From NCBI GenBank assembly GCA_014529385.2, contig CM043962.1, positions 51,479,905-51,543,904 of the forward strand: 64,000 nt of DNA, given 5' to 3'. Under the pieces are notes generated by a model. That model was given only the letters and a program-made list of their open reading frames with translations, did no database searches and was not told where the DNA came from. A program made the translations under genes and the position numbers. This document shows positions 11,577 to 21,050 of this stretch, piece by piece; position 1 is the first letter of the stretch; each line of letters begins with the position of its first letter. The DNA comes from Adiantum capillus-veneris (Eukaryota; Streptophyta; Polypodiopsida; Polypodiales; Pteridaceae).

Positions 11577-12000
11577 AACATAAACAAAAATGAACACACA
11601 CATACATAAACAAAGAATGCACACACACATTGAGAGAGGAAAAGAGAGAGAGAGCATGCATAAACAAAAAACGCACACATTCAGAGAGGAAAAGAGAGAG
11701 AGAACATGCATAAACAAAAAACGCACACATTGAGAGAGGAAAAGAGAGAGAAAACATGCATAAACAAAAAAACGCACACACATTGAGAGAGAAAGAGAGA
11801 GAAACTAGTTTAACGTCGTAGGAAACTAATTAAAATTAAAAGACCTAAAGATCTAGCCGACGAGGAGTTGAACTCAAGACCTATTATTCAAGAGGGAAAT
11901 GGCATAACCAATCTATCATACTTGGCATGGGTGATAGAAAGGTTATACCATTTATCTCTTTTTATTGGCACACACATCCACACACGCGCACACACACACA

Positions 12001-12097
12001 AGAAGAAGAGAGTTATAACGTCGTAGGAAACTATCCTAAAAGACGTTAAAGATTAGGTTAGATGTAGACTTACGTTAAATTAGATTTAGGTTTATTT
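12001..12097 (+). repeat. Left direct repeat flanking captured gene fragment
   Basis: Starts AGAAGAAGAGAGTTATAACG after a CA run and includes GTAGGAAACTATCC and GATTAGGTTAGATGTAGAC. Repeated almost exactly at 12758-12854. The same GTAGGAAACTA box also occurs once near 11818. Confidence 0.9.
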
Positions 12098-12193
12098 AAG
12101 TTAAATTAGATTAGATTTAGGTTTATTTTTAGTTAGATTTACATTTATTTACGCTAGATTTAAATTTACGTTATATTAAATTAGATTTAGGTC

Positions 12194-12551
12194 TCCATAG
12201 ACTGCGATGCCTGCATGAAGCGGGTGAAGAAAGCCCTCAATGGAATATAGGGTATTGCTGCCTTCACTCATGGTGGGCTCCGTCGATCCAAAAGTACTGG
12301 TGAAATGTCTTCAGAAGATAGGGAAGAAGGTGGATCTTCAGGGCGGCAAGAGTCACTACATCCCCGACAATGACCATCTAGACAACCTCTAGTCATTCAA
12401 CAGCAACTTCAAAGTTAGTAACAAGAGCAAGAACGGTCTAAAGGGCCAATTGCTGTCGTCAGATGTGGATGGAGATGAGGCAGCGTCACCGCCGGAAGTT
12501 AACTCTCACATCTTTAGTGATGAAAATGCCAACTCTTGCCGAGTTATGTGA
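12194..12551 (+). pseudogene. Captured HMA-domain / HIPP-like gene fragment
   Basis: Frame 12194 reads CDACMKRVKKALNGI, the CxxC metal-binding loop and first helix of a heavy-metal-associated domain. After a frameshift, frame 12273-12551 reads VDPKVLVKCLQKIGKKVDL, the last strand and helix of the same domain, then an acidic tail (SSDVDGDEAASPPE) and ends CRVM followed by TGA, a CaaX-type isoprenylation motif. HMA domain plus C-terminal CaaX is the signature of heavy-metal-associated isoprenylated plant proteins, which bind metals at membranes. It is broken by a TAG after the first helix, the frameshift, and a TAG at 12390-12392. It lies in the CACTA 5' region and is unrelated to transposition. 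Confidence 0.8.
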
Positions 12552-12682
12552 AAAATTATGTGTTAAATCAGTTTTAAGGTTCTTATAATCCCTGTTAGTT
12601 TAGTTCTTTGTTTTTAATATAACATAATTTACGTTAGATTTAGATTTATGTTATATTAGATTAGACTTAGGTTTATTTAGGT

Positions 12683-12688
<6 letters not shown>

Positions 12689-12757
<69 letters not shown>
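12689..12757. repeat. (CA)n microsatellite
   Basis: About 34 uninterrupted CA units directly before the right flanking repeat. Confidence 0.97.
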
Positions 12758-12758
<1 letters not shown>

Positions 12759-12854
12759 GAAGAAGAGAGTTTTAACGTCGTAGGAAACTATCCCAAAAGA
12801 CGTTAAAGATTAGGTTAGATGTAGACTTACGTTAAATTAGATTTAGGTTTATTT
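12758..12854 (+). repeat. Right direct repeat flanking captured gene fragment
   Basis: Near-identical to 12001-12097 (visible differences TTATAACG/TTTTAACG and TATCCTAAAA/TATCCCAAAA). Together the two copies bracket the HIPP-like fragment. Confidence 0.9.
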
Positions 12855-13167
12855 TTAGTTAGATTTACGTTTATTTAGATTTACGCTTATTTACGTTAGA
12901 TCGAGTCCACGCAAGAATTACTTACGGTTTAGGGTTTAGAGTTAGACGAACAGTGAAAAGATGTTAAGATGCTGTGAAGTGCTACAGCTAGAGAAGAGGC
13001 AAAGGGGTTTTGTCCACTACATGCAGTATCATGTAGACTTGGGTCTGTAGATTTCTTGTACCCACAAATATAGGTATTGACCAATAAAGACGAGATTATA
13101 ACCCGGTGGTTCTGATCTCCGTGCACCTCTAGACCGAGGTGTGCGGGGATTGGACATGACTAGAGAA

Positions 13168-13236
<69 letters not shown>
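13168..13236. repeat. (GA)n microsatellite
   Basis: Over 30 GA units just upstream of the tnpD-like start codon. Confidence 0.97.
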
Positions 13237-13239
<3 letters not shown>

Positions 13240-13301
13240 GACGAAGAATGCCAATAGAATATTAAATTTGTTGTCCAGGTTATAAGATTTTTATCCTCAT
13301 T

Positions 13302-16300
13302 ATGAGTAGTGACGAGGATGTGGGACCGTCCAACCGAAACACCTATCTCTCAACGAGGGTCTTATGTCCTTGTAATCAATGCAAGCATGCTGTGCGACGG
13401 ACAAGACGTGTTTCTTTGCAGCAAGTTCGCGAATTTGGCGAGTTCGATCCATCTATTATAGATCGAGTTGTTGCCAATTATAACTCGTCGGACTTTGACG
13501 CTGGCCAACAAGCAGCAATCTTGCAACCCAATAGACGTGTTCGCAGGCGCTTTGGTCAAGCAGCATATGTGAGGCCACAAGATGTAGCCTCTGACAGCTC
13601 GGGGGATGATCATGCAGAGCACATTCCCAACGCGGCAATGTTTGATCCCGAGATTGATGAAATGATCGAGACGATCATGGATTCAGAAAGGCTTATCTAT
13701 GATGATATGAAAAGTGAAGCCGATACGCCATTGTATAATGGAGCACGTATGTCTAGATTGAAAGCACTCCTGGTTCTTCTCAACATGCAGGCAAAGTTTG
13801 GATGGAGTGACACTAGCGTCACAACGCTTTTCAGGTGATCTATTATAATTATTTTACTTTAATAAAACTCTAAATGTATAATGATCTGATAGATTTTTAC
13901 ACGACTGTATCGTATTTTTATGTTGTGTAGATTGCTTAAAGAGCACATACTACCAGCTGACAATGTGATGCCAGATTCCCGAGATGAAGCAAGAAAGATT
14001 TTGCGAAATTTGGGGATGGATAACAATTCTATCCACGCTTGTCCTAATGACTGCATTCTTTTCAGAGGGGAATACATAGACATGGAGAAGTGTCCGAAAT
14101 GTGATTCCGAAAGATATCGAGTAGATCTCCACGGGACAAAAATTCCACAAAAGGTTTTGCGACATTTTCCTCTGCTTCCTCGCATCAAGCATTTCTTCGA
14201 ATGTAAGTCCATGGCCGCCCTAGCATCATGGCATGAGGAGAATAAATCTTCGGATGGTGTGCTACGAATTCCTGCAGATTGCGCAGCCTGGAAACATATA
14301 GATGGAACATGGTCGGATTTTGCCAGGGAAGCTCGAAATTTGCGCTTAGGCCTGGCTATGGATGGCGTAAATCCATTTGGTCAAAGATCAACATCTTACA
14401 GTGTATGGCCCGTTGTCATCGTCAACTACAACATTCCCCCGTGGTTGACTACGAAGAAGGGGCACGTATGGCTAAGCTTGATTGTGCCAGGGCGATATAA
14501 AGTGGAGAATATGGATGTGTATCTTCATCCACTATTGGAAGAGCTACAACAATTGTGGATTGGCATAGAGGTGGTGGATATGAGCCGACACACAAGACGA
14601 CGGAATGCTTTGATCAGAGGCATTCTAATGTGGACCATGCATGACTATCCCGGGCTAACAGAATGCTCAGGTGATCTATTGACACTCCTCACTCAGACAC
14701 TGTAAATACTGTTTTTTCCCATAGTTGATCTATTATCATGTGTATACATGCAGGGCTTCAAACAAGCGGATACAGAGCATGTGTCACATGTGGACCTAGA
14801 CTGAATGCACGTAGGGCGCCCTCACTGAAGAAGCAAATCTACGAAGGTCATCAAGCGTATCTTCCAGAGAATCATGTGTTACGCGATGGCTTTTTGGGAA
14901 GAGAGCCACCAAGGATGTCTGCACAAGCATGGTTAGAGCAGAAGGAGATGTGCGATGACGGATTGCCTCTAGGGATGAAGAGACTATCTCTATGGGACGA
15001 GTTACCATACTGGCCCCGACTCATGATCAATCACTTGCTCGATCCAATGCACATATTCAAGAATGTGGGTAATCTACTATGGGACCATCTAACCGGCAAG
15101 AAAGATACTTTGGGAGCCAGAGTTGACCTTAGAAATGTGGATCGTATGGAGCAATATTGGCCGCAAACAGCGTCTGATGGATCGATAAAACTCCCTAAAG
15201 CACCATGGATTTTCACAGGAGCCCAAGAACGCAAAGTAAAAGAGACCATTCGATCTTTGCGGACCCCCACTGGCGTAATGCACTCGCTCCGAACGTGTTT
15301 TACTAAAGAAGGAAAGCTTACCGGTTTGAAGTCACACGATTGGCATAAAATGTGTCAGGTACGTTCATAGTGGACTTTAATATCATTGCATAAAATGGGG
15401 ACTTTAATATCATTGCTGCACATACTTTACAGTTTATTTTACCGGTTGCCATTGAGGGATGTTTGTCTCTCGACATCCGTAACACAATCTACAAACTTGC
15501 AAAGCTGGTGCAATGGATCTCACAAAAGGAGATCAACGTAGACTCCATACCATTCGCCAAACTAAATGCTGCGGAGCTTGTGTGCATGTTTGAGAAACAT
15601 TTTCCTACTACCATGCTAACCATTCAGGTGCATCTTCTTGTTCACATAGTTGATGAGGTGGAAATAGCTGGCACAGTTCATTCCAGATGGATGTTCTTCT
15701 TAGAACGTTTCATGAAAACGCTTAAGGGATATGTGCGTCAAAAGGCACGTCCGGAGGGTAGCATGGCAGAAGGTTGGTTGGTATCAGAGTCCCTAGAGTA
15801 CATTGGAGAGTGGCTAGACGGATTTGATAAAGCCCGGGACACGCTATGTCGAACCATAGATGATGAGTGCATATCTGGGATTGTCATGTGCAATCTCGGT
15901 GTTGAGAAGAAGATGACTGAAGATGTAGAGGCTAAAATCAACTGATTTTGCATGCTTCACAATCCAGTGATGCAAAAGTGGATTTCATAATCTGAGGATG
16001 CAAAGCAAGAGCGACAAAGGGCACGAATCGAGTGGAGACGGGGAAGACGACCACCGATGCACTATCCGACGGGTCTGGAGAGCCTACCAACATTCATGGG
16101 CTTAAGATGGTTGCACAACCAATTGAAAAGCGCACAACAATGCGGTGACGAAGTGACTGAGGAAGAGTGGGAGTACTCTCGGGGTTGCGCGACCAAGGTA
16201 AGTTTGCAATGTACGACTAGCTAGTGACTTTATTTCTAAACGTTTGAACGGCCACTCATAATCTTTGTTCGTTGTAGTATAAGTCATACACAGCAGCATG

Positions 16301-17030
16301 GTGTAAAGGTCGACATTTTAGGGTGGAACGGATCGACAAAAAGCGTTTTACTCAAGATTGTGGAATCATGGCAAAATTTGAACAGTCTAGTCGACGACGT
16401 TCCTCTGATGCAGATCCTGTGGTGGCGGAACTCACTTACTTCGGCACGCTACAAGAGATTTTGAGGATCGATTACAGAGGATTTTTTGTCGATTTGTTCG
16501 ACGTGCAATGGTTCAAGATAATCATGGAGGGTCGCAACGCTACTGTGCGTAGAGGAGAGTCTGGTTTTCTTGAGGTGGATTCTACTAAGAAATGGACTGA
16601 CCTAAGAGACACTTTCGTACTACCCGAGCATTGTGAACAAGTAAGTATGTAAATAGTTAACATTCCCCTTTTACAAGTTATGTGCTTGAAAGCTCTCATG
16701 TAAGTTATGTGGCTCTGGCAGGTAATATTTCATCCTACAAAGTCTACATTAAACTGGTGGTACGTCATAGAGGTAGCCCCTGATAGTGCAAGGACGTATG
16801 AAGGCTACCATGTGCCAATCACAACGGCATCAATGGAGGAGATCAGAGAATATGCTCAATCAGAAGCCGCTGCGGTGGTGCCAGACGAGCATCAAGATGC
16901 TACTACTCTATATGGGGTGCATGTAGAGGAGCTACAAAATGAAACAGAGGATATGTGTTTAAACGGAGAGCTCTATATAGATATAGGAAGTTATGATGAG
17001 TTATGTGAGGATGAGAGAGAGATCTCTTAA
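13302..17030 (+). pseudogene. CACTA TnpD-like transposase, nearly intact (two nonsense codons)
   Basis: Starts at ATG 13302 (MSSDEDVGPSN) and ends at TAA 17028-17030. Exons by homology and GT-AG sites: 13302-13835, 13930-14671, 14752-15357, 15434-16197, 16279-16639, 16722-17030 (approximate). Motifs in order: CPCNQC, FGWSDTS, CPNDC and CPKC zinc-like pairs, NYNIPPWL, LLDPMHIFKNVG, LKSHDWHKM, VHSRWMFFLERFMKTLKGY, WEYSRGC, and an acidic C-terminus. This is the tnp2-family nuclease that cuts element ends. In-frame stops TGA 15943-15945 and TAA 15988-15990 fall in the exon-4 linker; unless spliced out they disable the protein. Otherwise open, so loss of function looks recent. Confidence 0.85.
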
Positions 17031-17302
17031 AGCCACAAATATTGTATTTGAACAATTTTGCTCCGTGTTGTAAAAGCTCTGGCTCTCTAAGTACCTTCCA
17101 TGGTGTATAACGCTCTTTTCTACTTGCGCTCACATCTTTTGATTGAAAATTCTGAGTTTTCGACTTGCCTCTTCTATCACTCAATTCATTGCGTCATTGT
17201 ATTTATATGCGTCATTACGTCATTGTATTTAATGGTCTTTGTGTCATTGTCTACTCTATTCATTCAATATTAAGTTTAAATATTCGTGTGTTTAATGCAG
17301 GT

Positions 17303-18612
17303 ATGGATGATGAGGAGTTTCTTTCTTCTTTGTCACCGCAGCAGAGACAGTGGTACGTGGAGCATCATCGCTCTGGCGCATCATCGTGCGTTCCTACTCC
17401 ATCCGCATCTCCCTCTCTTTCGGAGCATTCGGCGTGCTCCGAAGCTTCGGCGTCGATGAGACGATCTTCACACTCGTCTAGACACCGGTGCTCTAGTGGT
17501 GGCGGTGGCGGTTGTTGTGGGGATTCTGCCGCCGATGCCTCCACACCGTCTCGTGTTCGACGAGGCTCTTTACCCTACCCTTCTTTGCCCGTCCCCACAC
17601 CAGCCACAGCATCGCCATCTACGCCAGGTTTTGCGCGGCTGACTGTTCCTAGCAGCTACACACCTCTACCTACTCTGCGAGGAGCCACCCCACTCGACAC
17701 TCCTCGCTTCGGGGCCCAGACGCCGGTGGAGACACCTGACGTCCGTACCCCTATCGACACGCCGCTAGAGACCCCTGCCGGGACACCCAGGTTCACGCGT
17801 CACCGGCCAGAGGGCTTGCCTTACTCCGTCGACTTCAGCGGCGGCATCATCATGGATGATGACGGCAAGAAGGTGATCTCGCGCATGCGTGGTCTTTGCT
17901 CTCAGCTGTTTAGACACTACATACTAAACAAATGGAGTGAAGTACCAAGTGATTTAAATAACAGAGTCATCAGTATACTTCATGATGAGTTTCCCGTTCC
18001 AACACGGGATCAACGCTTCAATGAAGACCTGATGAAGATTCAAATGCGCGAATACTGCAAACACAAGCGTTCCGAAGTGCAAAAAGCAATCAAGCATGGG
18101 TGGAACATGCCAGATTGGCTGGCCAAAGAAGATTGGAAGAATACGAAGAAAGCAGCGCACGAGAATCCCGATAAGTGGAAGCAACAAAAGGATGCAGCCA
18201 GAGCGCGAGTAGAGGCAGGGAGCTCGCACCATTTGGGGAGCGGTGGATGGGCATCATTTGAGGCCGATTTTGTAAGTTTTTTCGCATTGCTCTTTATGTT
18301 TGATAGTTTAGGGTTTATGAGTTTTTTAATTCTAACATAATGAAATCTTTGTATGTTTTGACAGTGGTCGATGACAGGACGTGATCCCACACCGTACGAG
18401 CGCGAGTACGCAGGTAGGAAGGGCTTAAACGCCCTGATGGACATTCTCAGTTCTCGCCGTGGCATGGTTAGTATTAGGGTTTACTCTTTTCTATTTTTTG
18501 TATTGTTTTATAAATGTCGTTATATGTTTATACTTACTGAAAGCTGTCTTATTGTCTTTTTTTGCAGAATCCGACAGATACGCCGCTTGGACGCGATGAG
18601 ACGTCTGACTAG
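17303..18612 (+). CDS. CACTA TnpA-like protein (plant En/Spm second protein), intact
   Basis: Three exons with GT-AG sites: 17303-18271, 18365-18466 and 18568-18612, giving 371 residues with no stop. The start MDDEEFLSSLSP follows an intron-like acceptor. N-terminal ~180 residues are Ser/Pro/Thr-rich with repeated (D/E)TP steps (PLDTPRF, PVETPD, PIDTPLETP) and high GC; the C-terminal half is basic and helical (HYILNKWSEVPSDL, HKRSEVQKAIKHGW) and ends YEREYAGRKGLNALMDIL. In the family this protein binds subterminal repeats and supports excision and demethylation. A close copy (WSMTRRDPTPYEREYAGKKG) lies at 63149-64000. Product class is clear; DNA binding to GCGACGCT is inferred. Confidence 0.85.
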
Positions 18613-18984
18613 ACGACGTCAGTTTAGCCGTAGCTAGATAGCATTAGTTTAGGGTTTCTCATAGCTTATGTATCATGAGACGGATTTTATACGTCTTTTT
18701 GAACCATGTATATTATTACATTTGTCACCGCAGTTCATTTTGCCAATCAATTCTTTATGTCTATGATGTTGTACAATTGTCATTATTACATTTGCCAATC
18801 AATTCATTTTGCCTATGATGTGTACAATTGTCAATTTTACGCTTGTCAATTTTGCAAACAATGCGTCTTGTGGGTGACTATTTTGGGTCTATTATCTACG
18901 CTTGCACTTTTTTAAAAAAGTGAATCAAGTACAATATGCTTGATGGGTAGCAGGGCATTCAATGCCCTGTCACCAAAAAAAATT
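18613..18984. other. CACTA tnpA 3' untranslated region
   Basis: AT-rich DNA with TACATTTG/CAATTCATTTTGCC repeats and no convincing frame. The counterpart in the second copy (about 62800-63148, reversed) is nearly identical. Confidence 0.7.
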
Positions 18985-19200
18985 TCTCTCGGGCGTCGTT
19001 ATAACCATCGCTATTTATGGCTCTATAGCGTCGCTATGAGCATCGCTATAGACTTCTGTGTAAACGTCGGTATGAGCGTCGCTATGAGCGTCTCTATATA
19101 GCGACGCTTATAGCGACGCATATAAGCGACGCCTATAGCGACGCATATAGCGACGCTCTCGTAGCGACGCTATTAGCGACGATTTTAGCAACGTCGGGGG
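18985..19200. repeat. 3' subterminal repeats of CACTA
   Basis: Dense array of GCGACGC / GCGTCGCTAT units in both orientations (for example TATAGCGACGC repeated near 19100-19165). Forms a long potential stem and provides the expected TnpA binding array next to the TIR. Confidence 0.9.
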
Positions 19201-19250
19201 TTATAAAAACCCAGTGTATTTCCGTCGCTAACAACGTCACAAGAGCACAC

Positions 19251-19264
19251 AACCTCTTGTAGTG
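19251..19264 (+). repeat. 3' terminal inverted repeat of CACTA
   Basis: AACCTCTTGTAGTG, followed by target duplication AGA at 19265-19267. Confidence 0.95.
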
Positions 19265-19601
19265 AGAATTGCTCGCTTTGGGAGCGCATCAGTTGAGAAG
19301 GATCAAGAACCTATCATCTTTGCCCAACCCCTTAGTTGAGCATTCATGCTCAACCAAACACCATATGTGAGCCAAAAACTGATAGAAAAAACAAAGTGTA
19401 AACTTAATCTGCTCAAAGACAAGCACCTATACAAGGTTATGTACAAAACCATCCGACATCCCATCATGGAGACCCTCCTGGATCAAATGGGAACCTGCTG
19501 GTCTCCCAAAGCTTGTAGAGATCTCCTTCTAGGTCATAAGGCACCAAACCCCAAGCCAAAAGTACAAATCTGCATCCACCCAAATCCCAGATGGTCGGTA
19601 G

Positions 19602-20128
19602 CTACTTTCCAGATATACAATCATCGAGAGAAGGTTGGAAACAAAGGCTTATTATCATAGAATACTCACCCTTTCCCCTAACTTCAAAGCCTATAGCTGC
19701 AAGGCCATCATAAGTCTGCTCAAAAGCACTATCATTCTCCAAGCATACACCTTGTACAAGAGAGACATCTCTTTGACTCATTTCCTCGACCTCAGCGGTG
19801 CATAGATCAGAAGTATATTTTAACATTAGTTGCTTTATCTCTTGTTCCTTTGACTCTGGAACATTTAACAAGCCTCTCATAGCTTTGATCCTGTCAAGAG
19901 CTTTGTTGACATAAACTTCTTGGGAGGGATCAATTGGAACATTGGGCTCATCAAATCCCCAATCATCTGATTCCACAGAACTATTCTCCTCACCATCATA
20001 TACATTTAAAGCCTCCAAGGGAGAAACAAAGTTCTCATCTCCAAGCTTGCCTATAGACACCATATCTTCTTCATCAGAGTCCTCCTCTACAACTGGCTCA
20101 ATCTGTATCACCACCTGTTCTTCAGGTC
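19602..20128 (-). pseudogene. Acidic unidentified protein, C-terminal part, cut by element A
   Basis: Minus-strand frame rich in Asp/Glu (VVEEDSDEEDMVSIGKLG, DDWGFDEPNVPIDPS) ending DDCISGK and a stop at 19602. I do not recognise the family. Its upstream part lies at 43871-44010; copia element A inserted between them. Removing A and one CAATA copy joins the two parts in the same frame (QSS then IGPEEQ), showing the frame was open when A landed. It could be a real host gene exon or an accessory frame of an older retrotransposon. Nothing obvious follows downstream to 19268. Confidence 0.6.
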
Positions 20129-20133
20129 CAATA

Positions 20134-20276
20134 TGTTGGAGCTATATATGGCTCACTCTACTCAACTTAGTCTCACCTATATATTTGTATCTTGTCCTCA
20201 ATATGAATCAGTCTTTGGGAGCATATATGGTGTGTCTCTTGTCTCGTCTCTCTCTCTTTCTCTCTACATCTCAACA
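20134..20276 (+). repeat. 5' LTR of element A (143 bp)
   Basis: TGTTGGAGC...CAACA. Very short for an LTR. Differs from the 3' LTR by two substitutions (CAACTTA/CAGCTTA, GCATAT/GCGTAT) and an 8-bp difference in a TC repeat. Confidence 0.95.
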
Positions 20277-20288
20277 TGGTATCAGAGC
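20277..20288 (+). other. Primer binding site of element A
   Basis: TGGTATCAGAGC, complementary to the 3' end of initiator methionine tRNA, directly after the LTR. This is where reverse transcription starts in copia elements. Confidence 0.95.
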
Positions 20289-20556
20289 AGTAACGATCAC
20301 GCGCCGATTCAATTCATGGTGACAAAACAGTATGTGTATGCAATTTGCATGTAAGATTCAAACATTGCTACAAATTTTATTTTTGAGCATTGATTCTTGT
20401 TAACTGTGGTTGTTTTGTGTTAAGAAGAATATGATCAGTGTTTTGTGTGGCGTTTATTGCTAATCAATCTACTCGTTGATTACATTTTCTTGTTGATGAC
20501 ACCCTGAACTTCATCTCAATTTTTCTTTCCGTTCTGCTCAAAATTTGGAGAAACGA

Positions 20557-20597
20557 AAAAAGCGCCATTGCGATGGCATAGCGCAATGGCGCTTTTT
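20557..20597 (+). other. Perfect 16-bp-stem hairpin in the leader of element A
   Basis: Arms AAAAAGCGCCATTGCG and CGCAATGGCGCTTTTT with a 9-nt loop, midway between primer site and gag. It looks like a bacterial terminator but sits in a plant retroelement leader, where it is more likely an RNA structure for packaging or dimerisation. Confidence 0.9.
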
Positions 20598-21050
20598 ATC
20601 CAAAACTTGTTCGTCTCCTCGAGCTCTTCGATTTGAGTTCTAGGTTTGCGTCAAACGGAGTTCGTAGCAGAAAGTTATGCTATTTTTACTGCAATTGAGC
20701 TTGACGCAGCTTTCTTCGTCCTACTTCTTCGTGAAGCGTCCACGATCGTTTTTCTTATTTTGGCGTTAACTTTTTCGAAAAGATTTACTTTTTTGCTATT
20801 CGTATTGTGGCCGTCAATCTTGCGTCTCACGCCACTCTATTTTGAGGACTCTTTTATTATTAACGTCTCTTTTACCCTGCCTTTTTTGGGTGACGTCTCT
20901 CACATCTTTGGATGTTCCTTGAGCATCCTTCTTACATTTATCGTTGACAGAACGCAGTCCTCATATCTCTCTCATTCTCAATTGCGGCCTTCACCATACA
21001 TGGTGTGCAAATTCTACGATCTTATCTTATACGTCTTCTCGCAACAAGAT

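Larger units (their letters stand above)
11119..19264 (+). mobile_element. Complete CACTA (En/Spm) transposon, 8146 bp
   Basis: Begins CACTACAAGAGGTT and ends AACCTCTTGTAGTG: 14-bp perfect terminal inverted repeats. Both ends are flanked by AGA (11116-11118 and 19265-19267), the 3-bp duplication expected for CACTA elements. GCGACGCT-type subterminal repeats occur at both ends. Inside, on the plus strand, lie a tnpD-like gene (13302-17030) and a tnpA-like gene (17303-18612), the standard two-gene layout. The 5' 2 kb also holds microsatellites and a captured host gene fragment. A second copy of the family starts at 62536 on the other strand. Confidence 0.95.

Noticed and set aside
11188-11783. 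Long open frames of Ser/Leu/Cys/Val repeats on the minus strand
   Set aside because: They are translations of GA, CA and CT microsatellites and minor tandem units; no protein family, no conserved start.
11820-11960. tRNA-like or SINE-like segment (GAGTTGAACTCAAGACCT)
   Set aside because: A short resemblance to a tRNA T-arm region only; no A and B boxes at proper spacing and no cloverleaf could be built by eye.
12194-12551. Functional HIPP gene
   Set aside because: Two in-frame stops and a frameshift break it, and no start or first exon is present.
20557-20597. Rho-independent terminator
   Set aside because: The stem with flanking A/T tract fits the pattern, but this is a plant retroelement leader; called a leader hairpin instead.
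20646-21050. Upstream in-frame extension of element A gag
   Set aside because: The frame is open but Phe/Leu-rich without family similarity; the gag domain and ATG at 21051 match copia gag starts.
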